A stretch of DNA of 5,587 nucleotides from Bacteroidia bacterium. GTDB taxonomy: Bacteria; Bacteroidota; Bacteroidia; Bacteroidales; Azobacteroidaceae. The notes beneath the pieces were generated by a model, which saw nothing but the letters and a program-made list of their open reading frames with translations, was not told the origin of the DNA and did not search any database. The number at the start of each line of letters is the position of its first letter. The first letter of the stretch is position 1. Positions 1-5,452 of this stretch are shown here, in pieces. The translations under genes and the position numbers were made by a program. Location: contig BNTU01000158.1 in assembly GCA_025996835.1 (NCBI GenBank), forward strand, positions 1 through 5,587, read 5' to 3'.

Positions 1-1026
1 CCCTGTATTTTTATTTATAACCACAATAAGCGAATCGTTATTGACTGATTGAGATAGTGTACACCATGTATCATCCACTGAAAAGTTCCAAACGGCACCA
101 CTCGTTACAAGGATTATGTGTGTTTCGGCAGAGTCTGCCTCGGCAAAAATGGAGTTTACCTCCACCGCAAGGGCAGCGGCTTGTATCACACGGACTTCGC
201 GCGTAATTGTTGCCGAACTAACCAGAATTACTGCCGAACGGATAGCGGCTGCATCATTTGCAGTCAGAGATACAGCAATCTTTCCATTTTTGCCGGTTGC
301 ATCCGGAATTATCCTGATTTTGCACCATGTAGTATCATCTTCTATGGCAACGGAAGCCACCCAGTCGAATACGCTTGTTACGGTAATGATACTATCCGTG
401 ACAGTGGGAAGAGCGGAAATTTCCGTTTTATCAACTCCCAACTCACTGCCTTCCTGCGTGATGGCAATTTTTTGCTGTGCTCTACCCGCTGTTATGATTA
501 GTGTATCGGAGCGCGTTTGTCCCGTTGCATTTTCCTGTATTTCCACGATAATTGTTCCTGACAGTCCTGCCTGACCATTAGTCGGCGATATTGTGTACCA
601 TGTAGCACCTTTTCTTGTCGTCCAGTCTTCCTTGCTCGTGATGGCAATAGTGTCGCTCGTGGCAAGGGGTGAGGTGGAAAGGCTTGTTTTATCCACCGAA
701 AAAGCCAACGTACCGGCCTGCGTAAGGATGATTTGCGTGGATAATCCTCCCGCAATGACGGCTATGGTTGCATAACGGGGGCTTATTGTGGTATTAGCCT
801 CCACGTTTGCGGTAATTGTTCCGTTGTCTGTCGTCAATCTGCACCAGGAAGAAGCGGTAGTAGCCTCCCACTTCTTGTTGCTATAGACGGAGATGATGTA
901 AGTCGCCGCAAGACTATCCGCAGAAATTTCCGGTTTGTCCACCGACAACACGGGAGTCTGGGTTTCTTCGGTGCAGCCGACAATGCCAAGTGCCACAGCC
1001 ATTACAAGATAAAGAATTTTTTTCAT
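1..1026 (-). CDS. Secreted lipoprotein with at least four BACON/Ig-like repeats (5' part; C-terminus beyond the left edge)
   Basis: The frame is open for 342 codons from ATG (1026-1024) to the window edge with no stop, so only the N-terminal part is present. Residues 1-17 are a lipoprotein signal peptide (MKK, hydrophobic core, lipobox IVGC) with Cys18 as the lipidation site. Thr-Glu-Glu follows the Cys; acidic residues there resemble the surface-export signal of Bacteroidota lipoproteins. The rest is tandem beta-sandwich modules at about residues 26-105, 107-194, 197-284 and 286 to the edge. Each opens with a 'sVDK.eiS' type strand and has a Trp at the end of a strand (KKW, EDW, FDW, AVW), then a second Trp (SSWC, ATWY, TTWC, DTWC); the three complete modules also have an N-rich turn and a closing strand ending in Q (LTQAG, ITQEG, VIQAA). 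This is the BACON pattern, common in Bacteroidota secreted proteins. Known relatives often carry a C-terminal enzymatic or binding domain; whether this one does cannot be seen. No glycan-binding function is shown. It is divergently transcribed from the M23 gene. Confidence 0.88.
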   Translation of the reverse strand, partial: MKKILYLVMAVALGIVGCTEETQTPVLSVDKPEISADSLAATYIISVYSNKKWEATTASSWCRLTTDNGTITANVEANTTISPRYATIAVIAGGLSTQIILTQAGTLAFSVDKTSLSTSPLATSDTIAITSKEDWTTRKGATWYTISPTNGQAGLSGTIIVEIQENATGQTRSDTLIITAGRAQQKIAITQEGSELGVDKTEISALPTVTDSIITVTSVFDWVASVAIEDDTTWCKIRIIPDATGKNGKIAVSLTANDAAAIRSAVILVSSATITREVRVIQAAALAVEVNSIFAEADSAETHIILVTSGAVWNFSVDDTWCTLSQSVNNDSLIVVINKNTG

Positions 1027-1057
1027 TTGTTTTTATATGTCATTTAAAATAATGCCG

Positions 1058-1065
1058 CAAAGGTA
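1058..1065 (-). promoter_or_regulatory. Bacteroidota-type -7 element for the BACON lipoprotein gene
   Basis: Read on the minus strand this is TACCTTTG, an exact match to the Bacteroidota -7 consensus TAnnTTTG. It lies 32 nt upstream of the lipoprotein ATG, which would leave a leader of roughly 25 nt. I see no TTG-type -33 element at the expected distance. The box forms the outer half of the left arm of the inverted repeat at 1058-1095. Confidence 0.6.
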
Positions 1066-1087
1066 CGAAAAATTCATAACTTTTTCG

Positions 1088-1095
1088 TACCTTTG
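1088..1095 (+). promoter_or_regulatory. Bacteroidota-type -7 element for the M23-dxr operon
   Basis: TACCTTTG matches the TAnnTTTG consensus exactly. Transcription would start around 1101-1103, downstream of a possible TTG start at 1093; this argues against that start and favours GTG 1117. No TTG-type -33 motif is visible at the expected spacing; that position is occupied by the oppositely oriented -7 box. Confidence 0.65.
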
Positions 1096-1116
1096 TGCGC
1101 TAAAAAAATAAGAATA

Positions 1117-1971
1117 GTGAAAAAAATTAATTCTTCTGCATTTTGGAAGAAAATGCGGTTTAAGTATAAACTCTCCTTTTTGAATGAGAAAGCCCTGGAA
1201 GAGGTGTTTTCTTTTCGGGTGTCGTTTCTTTCTATTGTCTGGTCGCTCTTTGTGCTTGTGGTTGTGGTGGCGGTGCTGACGGCGGTGGTGATTATTAAAA
1301 CGCCGGTTCACGACTATTTGCCCGGCTATTTGGACGATGAGATGCGCGAACAACTGCTGACGAATGGTATGAAAACAGATTCGTTGGAAGAAATCATTCG
1401 ACTGCAAACCAACTATTTAGACAATATCACTCAACTGCTGAACGGCACGAATGAAGTAACTCCCATGCCGGCAGATGATACTTTGACTGTGCGGGCGGAA
1501 GAACTGAAAAAGTCTGAAATGCTGGCAGAATTTGTGCGCACCCACGAAGAAGAGACCAAATACAGCCTCAACAACGCGGCTGTGGTGCCCGTGCTGTCCG
1601 AAGATGCCATGCCCTACAAGCCGGTGGTTGGGTATGTGTCGAGCCATTTTGATTTGAATGAGAAACATTATGGCATTGATGTGGCTACAAAGCCGAAAGA
1701 AAGCATCCTGGCAACCATGCGCGGTATCGTTATTTTTGCCGGTTTTGAGGCAACGGGTGGCTATACGATTGAGTTGCAACACCCCAACGGCATCGTTTCG
1801 GTGTATAAACACAATGCCGTGCTACTGAAAAAACAGGGCGAAAATGTCAATGCCGGCGAAGTCATCGCCATTGTAGGCAATTCAGGCACCCTCTCCAACG
1901 GGACGCACCTCCATTTTGAACTGTGGTTCAAAGGCAAACCCCTCAATCCCGAAGAACTAATCACCTTTTAA
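1117..1971 (+). CDS. Membrane-anchored M23 (LytM-type) peptidoglycan endopeptidase
   Basis: The 284-residue product likely cuts peptide cross-links of peptidoglycan in the periplasm. It has a basic N-terminus (FWKKMRFKYK, residues 9-18), one transmembrane segment at about 38-60, a helical linker (about 70-150) and an M23 domain at about 170-284. The zinc ligands are in place: His184 and Asp188 (HYGID) and His266 (HLH), with the other two active-site histidines His232 (YKH) and His264. All five are present, so it is probably active rather than a degenerate activator. The start is uncertain. TTG 1093 lies inside the -7 box and is unlikely. ATG 1153 would remove the FWKK stretch, which I recall as conserved in relatives. 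GTG 1117 gives a short A-rich leader, usual for this phylum. The stop lies 3 nt before dxr, so the two are surely cotranscribed. The family and domain are clear; the exact physiological role is inferred. Confidence 0.9.
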   Translation: MKKINSSAFWKKMRFKYKLSFLNEKALEEVFSFRVSFLSIVWSLFVLVVVVAVLTAVVIIKTPVHDYLPGYLDDEMREQLLTNGMKTDSLEEIIRLQTNYLDNITQLLNGTNEVTPMPADDTLTVRAEELKKSEMLAEFVRTHEEETKYSLNNAAVVPVLSEDAMPYKPVVGYVSSHFDLNEKHYGIDVATKPKESILATMRGIVIFAGFEATGGYTIELQHPNGIVSVYKHNAVLLKKQGENVNAGEVIAIVGNSGTLSNGTHLHFELWFKGKPLNPEELITF

Positions 1972-1974
1972 ACG

Positions 1975-3126
1975 ATGAAGCGACAAATCGCGATATTAGG
2001 TTCGACCGGCTCCATCGGCACACAAGCCCTTGATGTCATCCGTCGGCACCCCGACAAACTGGGTGTGTATGCGCTCACAGCCAATAATCAAGTCGATTTG
2101 CTGATTCAGCAGGCGCGCGAATTTAATCCCGAAGTGGTCGTGATTGCCAACGAAGCGAAATATCCTGCGCTGAAAGAGGCATTGGCAAATTTGCCGATTA
2201 AGGTGTGGGCAGGTGCGGAAGCGATTGCGCAAGTAGTTAGTATTGAGGAAGTTGATATGGTGCTGACCGCCATGGTGGGTTATGCCGGTTTGCAGCCAAC
2301 GATTGCGGCGATTAAGACAGGCAAGGCGATTGCACTGGCAAACAAGGAAACGTTAGTCATTGCAGGTGAGTTGATTAAGAAATTAGCTTTGGAACATAAG
2401 GCGGCGATTATCCCTGTGGATTCGGAACATTCCGCGATTTTTCAATGCTTGGCAGGCGAAGGAAACAACGACATCAATAAGATACTTTTAACTGCTTCCG
2501 GCGGTCCGTTTCGCACGTTCACAAAGGAGCAACTGTGCCACGTGACCGCCAAAGAGGCGTTGAAACACCCCAATTGGAGCATGGGCGCGAAGGTGACGAT
2601 TGATTCGGCATCGATGATAAACAAGGGCTTTGAAATGATTGAAGCGAAGTGGCTGTTTGGCGTGCAGCCCCAACAAATTCAGGTGCTGGTGCATCCACAG
2701 TCGATAGTGCACTCGATGGTGCAGTTTGAGGATATGTCGGTGAAGGCGCAACTCGGCGTACCCGACATGCGCCTGCCCATCCAATATGCGCTGAACTACC
2801 CGGAGCGTTTGCACTCTGATTTTCAAGCCATTGACTGGCACACATTCAGTAGCCTGACATTCGAGGAGCCGGATATGGAAAAGTTTCGCAACTTGGGCTT
2901 CGCATTCGAGGCAATTAGCAAAGGCGGCAATATGCCGTGTATCCTCAATGCCGCAAATGAGATAGTTGTAGCAGCATTTCTGGAAGACCGCATCGGCTTT
3001 TTGCAAATGAGCGATGTGATTGAAAAGATGATGCAGAGCATCCCGTTCATCGCTTCGCCAACGTATGATGATTTGATAGAGACGGATAAAATCACGCGAT
3101 TGCGAGTTATGAGTTATGAGTTATGA
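1975..3126 (+). CDS. dxr: 1-deoxy-D-xylulose 5-phosphate reductoisomerase (IspC/DXR)
   Basis: This cytosolic enzyme converts DXP to 2-C-methyl-D-erythritol 4-phosphate with NADPH and a divalent metal, the first committed step of the MEP isoprenoid pathway. The 383-residue length is normal. Visible motifs in order are the NADPH loop GSTGSIG (9-15), ALANKETLV (120-128), metal ligands Asp149 and Glu151 in VDSEHSAIFQ, TASGGPF (173-179), HPNWSMGAKVTIDSASM (198-214), NKGFE (216-220, with third metal ligand Glu220), VHPQSIVHSMV (239-249) and GVPDMRLPI (261-269). Nothing catalytic is missing. ATG 1975 follows the M23 stop by 3 nt and places the nucleotide-binding strand (IAILGSTG) at the usual distance. 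Oddity: the last seven codons (VMSYEL plus stop, with the preceding Arg at the edge) are encoded by a 7-bp tandem repeat, so the natural C-terminal tail after ETD (369-371) appears to have been replaced. That tail is far from the active site in sequence, and function is probably kept. Confidence 0.97.
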   Translation: MKRQIAILGSTGSIGTQALDVIRRHPDKLGVYALTANNQVDLLIQQAREFNPEVVVIANEAKYPALKEALANLPIKVWAGAEAIAQVVSIEEVDMVLTAMVGYAGLQPTIAAIKTGKAIALANKETLVIAGELIKKLALEHKAAIIPVDSEHSAIFQCLAGEGNNDINKILLTASGGPFRTFTKEQLCHVTAKEALKHPNWSMGAKVTIDSASMINKGFEMIEAKWLFGVQPQQIQVLVHPQSIVHSMVQFEDMSVKAQLGVPDMRLPIQYALNYPERLHSDFQAIDWHTFSSLTFEEPDMEKFRNLGFAFEAISKGGNMPCILNAANEIVVAAFLEDRIGFLQMSDVIEKMMQSIPFIASPTYDDLIETDKITRLRVMSYEL

Positions 3127-3134
3127 GTTATGAG
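3104..3134 (+). repeat. Heptanucleotide tandem repeat (GAGTTAT)x4 plus GAG at the end of dxr
   Basis: Four exact copies of GAGTTAT run from 3104 to 3131, followed by GAG. The period of 7 is not a multiple of 3, so the array reads in all three frames, and each frame meets a TGA, always preceded by Glu-Leu. The dxr frame stops at 3124-3126. Such arrays can gain or lose copies by strand slippage. No flanking duplication or transposase is visible. Confidence 0.95.
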
Positions 3135-3174
3135 TGGCGATTTGGTTAAACTTTGTTAAATATTGAGGTTTTAT

Positions 3175-3197
3175 AGTACTATGTATTGCATAGTACT
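3175..3197. promoter_or_regulatory. 9-bp perfect inverted repeat, candidate operator upstream of rseP
   Basis: AGTACTATG (3175-3183) and CATAGTACT (3189-3197) are exact reverse complements around the 5-nt spacer TATTG. The spacer contains the TTG that could be the -33 element of the rseP promoter. A rho-independent terminator for dxr is less likely because no T-run follows (next bases are GAAAATAG). A dimeric regulator site is an inference from symmetry and position. Confidence 0.5.
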
Positions 3198-3216
3198 GAA
3201 AATAGTTTTACCTTTG
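3186..3216 (+). promoter_or_regulatory. Bacteroidota-type promoter of rseP (TTG -33, TACCTTTG -7)
   Basis: TTG at 3186-3188 and TACCTTTG at 3209-3216 are separated by 20 nt, within the spacing known for Bacteroidota promoters. Transcription would begin near 3222-3224, giving a leader of about 27 nt. rseP can therefore be expressed independently of the M23-dxr operon, although read-through from dxr is possible because no terminator is visible between them. Confidence 0.7.
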
Positions 3217-3232
3217 TCGCCGAATTTGAAAA

Positions 3233-3247
3233 ATGAATAAAAAATAA
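3233..3247 (+). other. Possible four-codon leader ORF (MNKK) just before rseP
   Basis: ATG AAT AAA AAA TAA lies in the short rseP leader, and its stop ends 2 nt before the rseP ATG. It could load ribosomes for reinitiation at rseP, or be a chance ATG in very A-rich leader sequence. There is no Shine-Dalgarno-like motif to support it. Confidence 0.25.
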
Positions 3248-3249
3248 AA

Positions 3250-4482
3250 ATGGAAACAATTGTAATTAAGGCGTTGCAGCTCATTTTGAGTTTGTCTATT
3301 TTGGTGATTATTCACGAGTTAGGGCATTTTGGGTTTGCTCGGATGTTTAAGGTGCGGGTTGAGAAATTCTACCTGTTTTTTGACGCTTGGGGTGCTCTTT
3401 TCAGCTTCCGGTCGGAGGGTAAGGAGACCAAAGAGGTGTATGTAACCGGTGAAGACGGTAAGAGAGTCAAGGATGACGATGGCGAGTTTGTTACCGAAGA
3501 GGTGGAACTCGAAGGGAAGGAAAAAGGGTGGAACTTTTTCAAGTTTAGGAGCCTCGCCAGCCTGAAACGCGGGCAGCGTGAAACGGAATACGGCATCGGC
3601 TGGCTACCGCTGGGCGGCTACGTGAAAATCGCGGGTATGATTGACGAAAGTATGGACAAAAAGGCTCTGAAAAAGCCCGTTCAGGACTACGAATTTCGCG
3701 CCAAACCCGCTTGGCAACGCCTCCTGATTATGGTTGGCGGTGTTGCAATGAACATTCTGCTGGCGTTTTTTATCTACGCATTGGTGGTGTTTTCGCATGG
3801 CGAAACGTATCTGCCGTTGAGCAATCTGCCGAGCGGATTAGCCTACAACACGATGGCGCACAACGCCGGTTTTGAGGATGGCGACTTGCCCGTGACTGCC
3901 GATGGCGTGGCATTGCAAAACTTGAATGCAAAGACCCTCTTTGCCATTGTGGAGGCTCACGAGGTGGAAGTGTTGCGCGTCGGCGAGTTGGTAAAGTTGC
4001 AGTTGCCTGCCGATTTCAAGGATATTGTGTTTGAGAAGGCGGCTCCCTACACGCCTATAGATACGCTTCCGAAGATTGAAGTGAAGCATTACAGTTTTTT
4101 TGCATCGTTTCCTGCCGGTGTGCGGATGGGTGTGCGGCAGATTGGCAATTATGTTGGGCAGTTCAAATACATTTTCTCGTCCAAGGGTGCTGAAAATATT
4201 GGCGGATTTGGTGCTATCGGCAACCTGTTTCCGGGCGAATGGAATTGGCTGGCTTTTTGGATGATGACTGCCTTTTTGTCGATTATGCTGGCTGTGATGA
4301 ACATTTTGCCGATTCCGGCTCTGGATGGCGGGCACATCTTTTTCCTTCTCGTGGAAATGGTTACGCGCCGCAGACCGAGCGATAAATTTCTCGAACAGGC
4401 GCAACTCGTTGGCATGGTACTCCTCATTGGGCTGCTGGCGTATGCGAATGGCATGGATGTGATTCGCGCGTTTTTCAGATAA
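3250..4482 (+). CDS. rseP: RseP-type site-2 intramembrane zinc metalloprotease
   Basis: The 410-residue inner-membrane protease of family M50 would cut transmembrane segments of anti-sigma factors or signal peptide remnants; its substrate here is unknown. The active site is HELGH (His22, Glu23, His26) in the first membrane helix, with the third ligand Asp359 in NILPIPALDGGH (351-362). GWLPLGGYVKIAGM (117-130) is the membrane-re-entrant loop. Further membrane helices lie at about 157-181, 331-353 and 384-402. One PDZ-like region spans about 190-254 (GFEDGD at 207-212). Two departures from the Bacteroidota pattern as I know it: residues about 55-110 hold a highly charged insertion between helix 1 and the re-entrant loop, and the second PDZ domain normally found before the FFASFPAG segment (283-290) is absent. 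Catalytic residues are intact, so it is probably active. ATG 3250 puts the HExxH at the usual distance from the N-terminus. It has its own promoter and faces fmt across 13 nt. Confidence 0.95.
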   Translation: METIVIKALQLILSLSILVIIHELGHFGFARMFKVRVEKFYLFFDAWGALFSFRSEGKETKEVYVTGEDGKRVKDDDGEFVTEEVELEGKEKGWNFFKFRSLASLKRGQRETEYGIGWLPLGGYVKIAGMIDESMDKKALKKPVQDYEFRAKPAWQRLLIMVGGVAMNILLAFFIYALVVFSHGETYLPLSNLPSGLAYNTMAHNAGFEDGDLPVTADGVALQNLNAKTLFAIVEAHEVEVLRVGELVKLQLPADFKDIVFEKAAPYTPIDTLPKIEVKHYSFFASFPAGVRMGVRQIGNYVGQFKYIFSSKGAENIGGFGAIGNLFPGEWNWLAFWMMTAFLSIMLAVMNILPIPALDGGHIFFLLVEMVTRRRPSDKFLEQAQLVGMVLLIGLLAYANGMDVIRAFFR

Positions 4483-4495
4483 AGTTTTTTTGAAA

Positions 4496-5452
4496 TTAGG
4501 GCAATGCCGCTGCTTTTCCGCAAATGAAATCAGCAATCGGCAGTCGTTTTTTTCCGGCTTGCTGCACACTTTTCAGGCGAATGAAACCGTCTTGTGTGGC
4601 TACGTCCATGATTTTTTTCCAGTCACTGACAATGGTTGCGGGCGGCAGGTTGTGTTTTTCAAACACTTTTTCGGTTTCAAAAATTTTCAATTCCCAGATG
4701 CCGCCTTTGGGGGCGGTCAGTTCTGTCCATGCTGCCGGATAGGGCGACAGACCGCGTATGAAGTCGTAGATTTCTTTTGTGGGGCGATTCCAATTGATGC
4801 GGCAGGTTTCTCTGAAAAGTTTGGGGGCGGGGCGCAAATCCGCCGGATTAACGCCCATTGTTTCTTGGGGGGTGGGTTGCGTATTGCCTTGTGCGATTGC
4901 TTCGACCGTTTTGAGAACCAACTCTGCGCCGAGATTCATCAGGCGGTCGTGCACTGTTTCGGCGGTGTCGGTGTCGGCGATTGGGATTTTGACTTGGTCG
5001 AGCACTTTGCCGGTGTCGATTTCGTGGGTCAGGAAAAATGTGGTGATGCCCGTTTCCGTTTCGCCGTTGATAATCGCCCAGTTGATGGGCGCGGCACCGC
5101 GATATTGCGGCAACAGCGAGGCGTGCAGATTAAATGTACCCAATCGCGGCATCGCCCACACCGCTTCGGGCAACATCCGAAAGGCAACCACAATCTGCAA
5201 ATCAGCCTCCCAAGCCCGCAAAGCCTCCAAAAATGCCGCATCGCGCAACTTTTCGGGCTGCAAAAGCGGCAAATGGTGCTCCAACGCAAACGTTTTCACA
5301 GGCGAAAAGCGAATTTGCTGACCACGTCCGGCAGGCTTGTCAGGCATAGTAACCACACCCACAACATTATAGCCACCAACAACCAGAGCACGCAAACTCG
5401 CCACGGCGAAATCTGGCGTGCCCATGAATACTATTTTCGGGGATTGCTTCAA
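4496..5452 (-). CDS. fmt: Methionyl-tRNA formyltransferase
   Basis: This cytosolic enzyme formylates the initiator Met-tRNA using 10-formyltetrahydrofolate, allowing normal translation initiation. The 318-residue length is typical. The N-terminal Rossmann domain starts KIVFMGTPDFA (6-16). The folate site and catalysis are shown by NLHASLLPQYRGAAP (108-122, catalytic Asn108 and His110) and by Asp146 in HEIDTG. The C-terminal tRNA-binding domain begins around 208 and includes IYDFIRGLSPYPAAW (228-242). The start is TTG at 5452-5450. The first in-frame ATG (5425) would delete the first beta strand KIVF, and only ATT and TTG codons lie between it and an upstream in-frame stop. The TTG overlaps the TGA of the preceding ORF in a TTGA arrangement, which suggests translational coupling. 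The stop at 4496-4498 faces the rseP stop; the 13 nt between (a run of seven T, no stem) do not form a clear terminator. Confidence 0.97.
   Translation of the reverse strand: MKQSPKIVFMGTPDFAVASLRALVVGGYNVVGVVTMPDKPAGRGQQIRFSPVKTFALEHHLPLLQPEKLRDAAFLEALRAWEADLQIVVAFRMLPEAVWAMPRLGTFNLHASLLPQYRGAAPINWAIINGETETGITTFFLTHEIDTGKVLDQVKIPIADTDTAETVHDRLMNLGAELVLKTVEAIAQGNTQPTPQETMGVNPADLRPAPKLFRETCRINWNRPTKEIYDFIRGLSPYPAAWTELTAPKGGIWELKIFETEKVFEKHNLPPATIVSDWKKIMDVATQDGFIRLKSVQQAGKKRLPIADFICGKAAALP

Larger units (their letters stand above)
1058..1095. repeat. Perfect 15-bp inverted repeat (8-nt spacer) holding the two divergent -7 boxes
   Basis: The left arm at 1058-1072 (CAAAGGTACGAAAAA) is the exact reverse complement of the right arm at 1081-1095, separated by TTCATAAC. 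Each arm ends on the outside with a TACCTTTG box pointing away from the centre. This is the only substantial structure in the 90-nt region between the divergent genes. It may be a symmetric divergent promoter, an operator for a dimeric regulator, or both. It is not a good terminator for either gene, since it lies upstream of both. Confidence 0.85.

Noticed and set aside
116..775. Open frames on the plus strand (116-574, 118-501, 593-775) and on the minus strand (498-755)
   Set aside because: They overlap the long continuous lipoprotein frame on the minus strand, which has a signal peptide and repeat domains. Their own translations are low-complexity or lack any recognisable fold.
1093..1116. 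TTG at 1093 as the M23 gene start
   Set aside because: It lies within the TACCTTTG promoter box, upstream of the likely transcription start, and so would not be in the mRNA.
1033..1812. Minus-strand open frames opposite the M23 gene (1033-1407, 1417-1812)
   Set aside because: Their His/Arg-rich translations are typical antisense shadows, and the plus-strand frame has a complete M23 active site.
2488..3006. Minus-strand open frames opposite dxr (for example 2488-3006, 2519-2845)
   Set aside because: They are shadows of an unmistakable DXR coding sequence and have no domain signal.
3104..3134. Short direct repeats as a CRISPR array
   Set aside because: The 7-bp units are contiguous with no spacers, and no cas gene is nearby.
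3175..3197. Inverted repeat as a dxr terminator
   Set aside because: No T-run follows the stem on the plus strand, and its spacer fits the -33 position of the rseP promoter better.
4483..4495. Bidirectional terminator between rseP and fmt
   Set aside because: The seven T are present, but no GC-rich stem precedes them on either strand; only a weak TTTCA/TGAAA pairing exists.
3838..4569. 243-residue minus-strand open frame opposite rseP and the fmt end
   Set aside because: It overlaps the conserved RseP catalytic region and the end of fmt. Its translation is basic and low in recognisable motifs.
5423..5425. ATG at 5425-5423 as the fmt start
   Set aside because: It would begin inside KIVFMGTPDF, removing the first beta strand of the conserved N-terminal domain.
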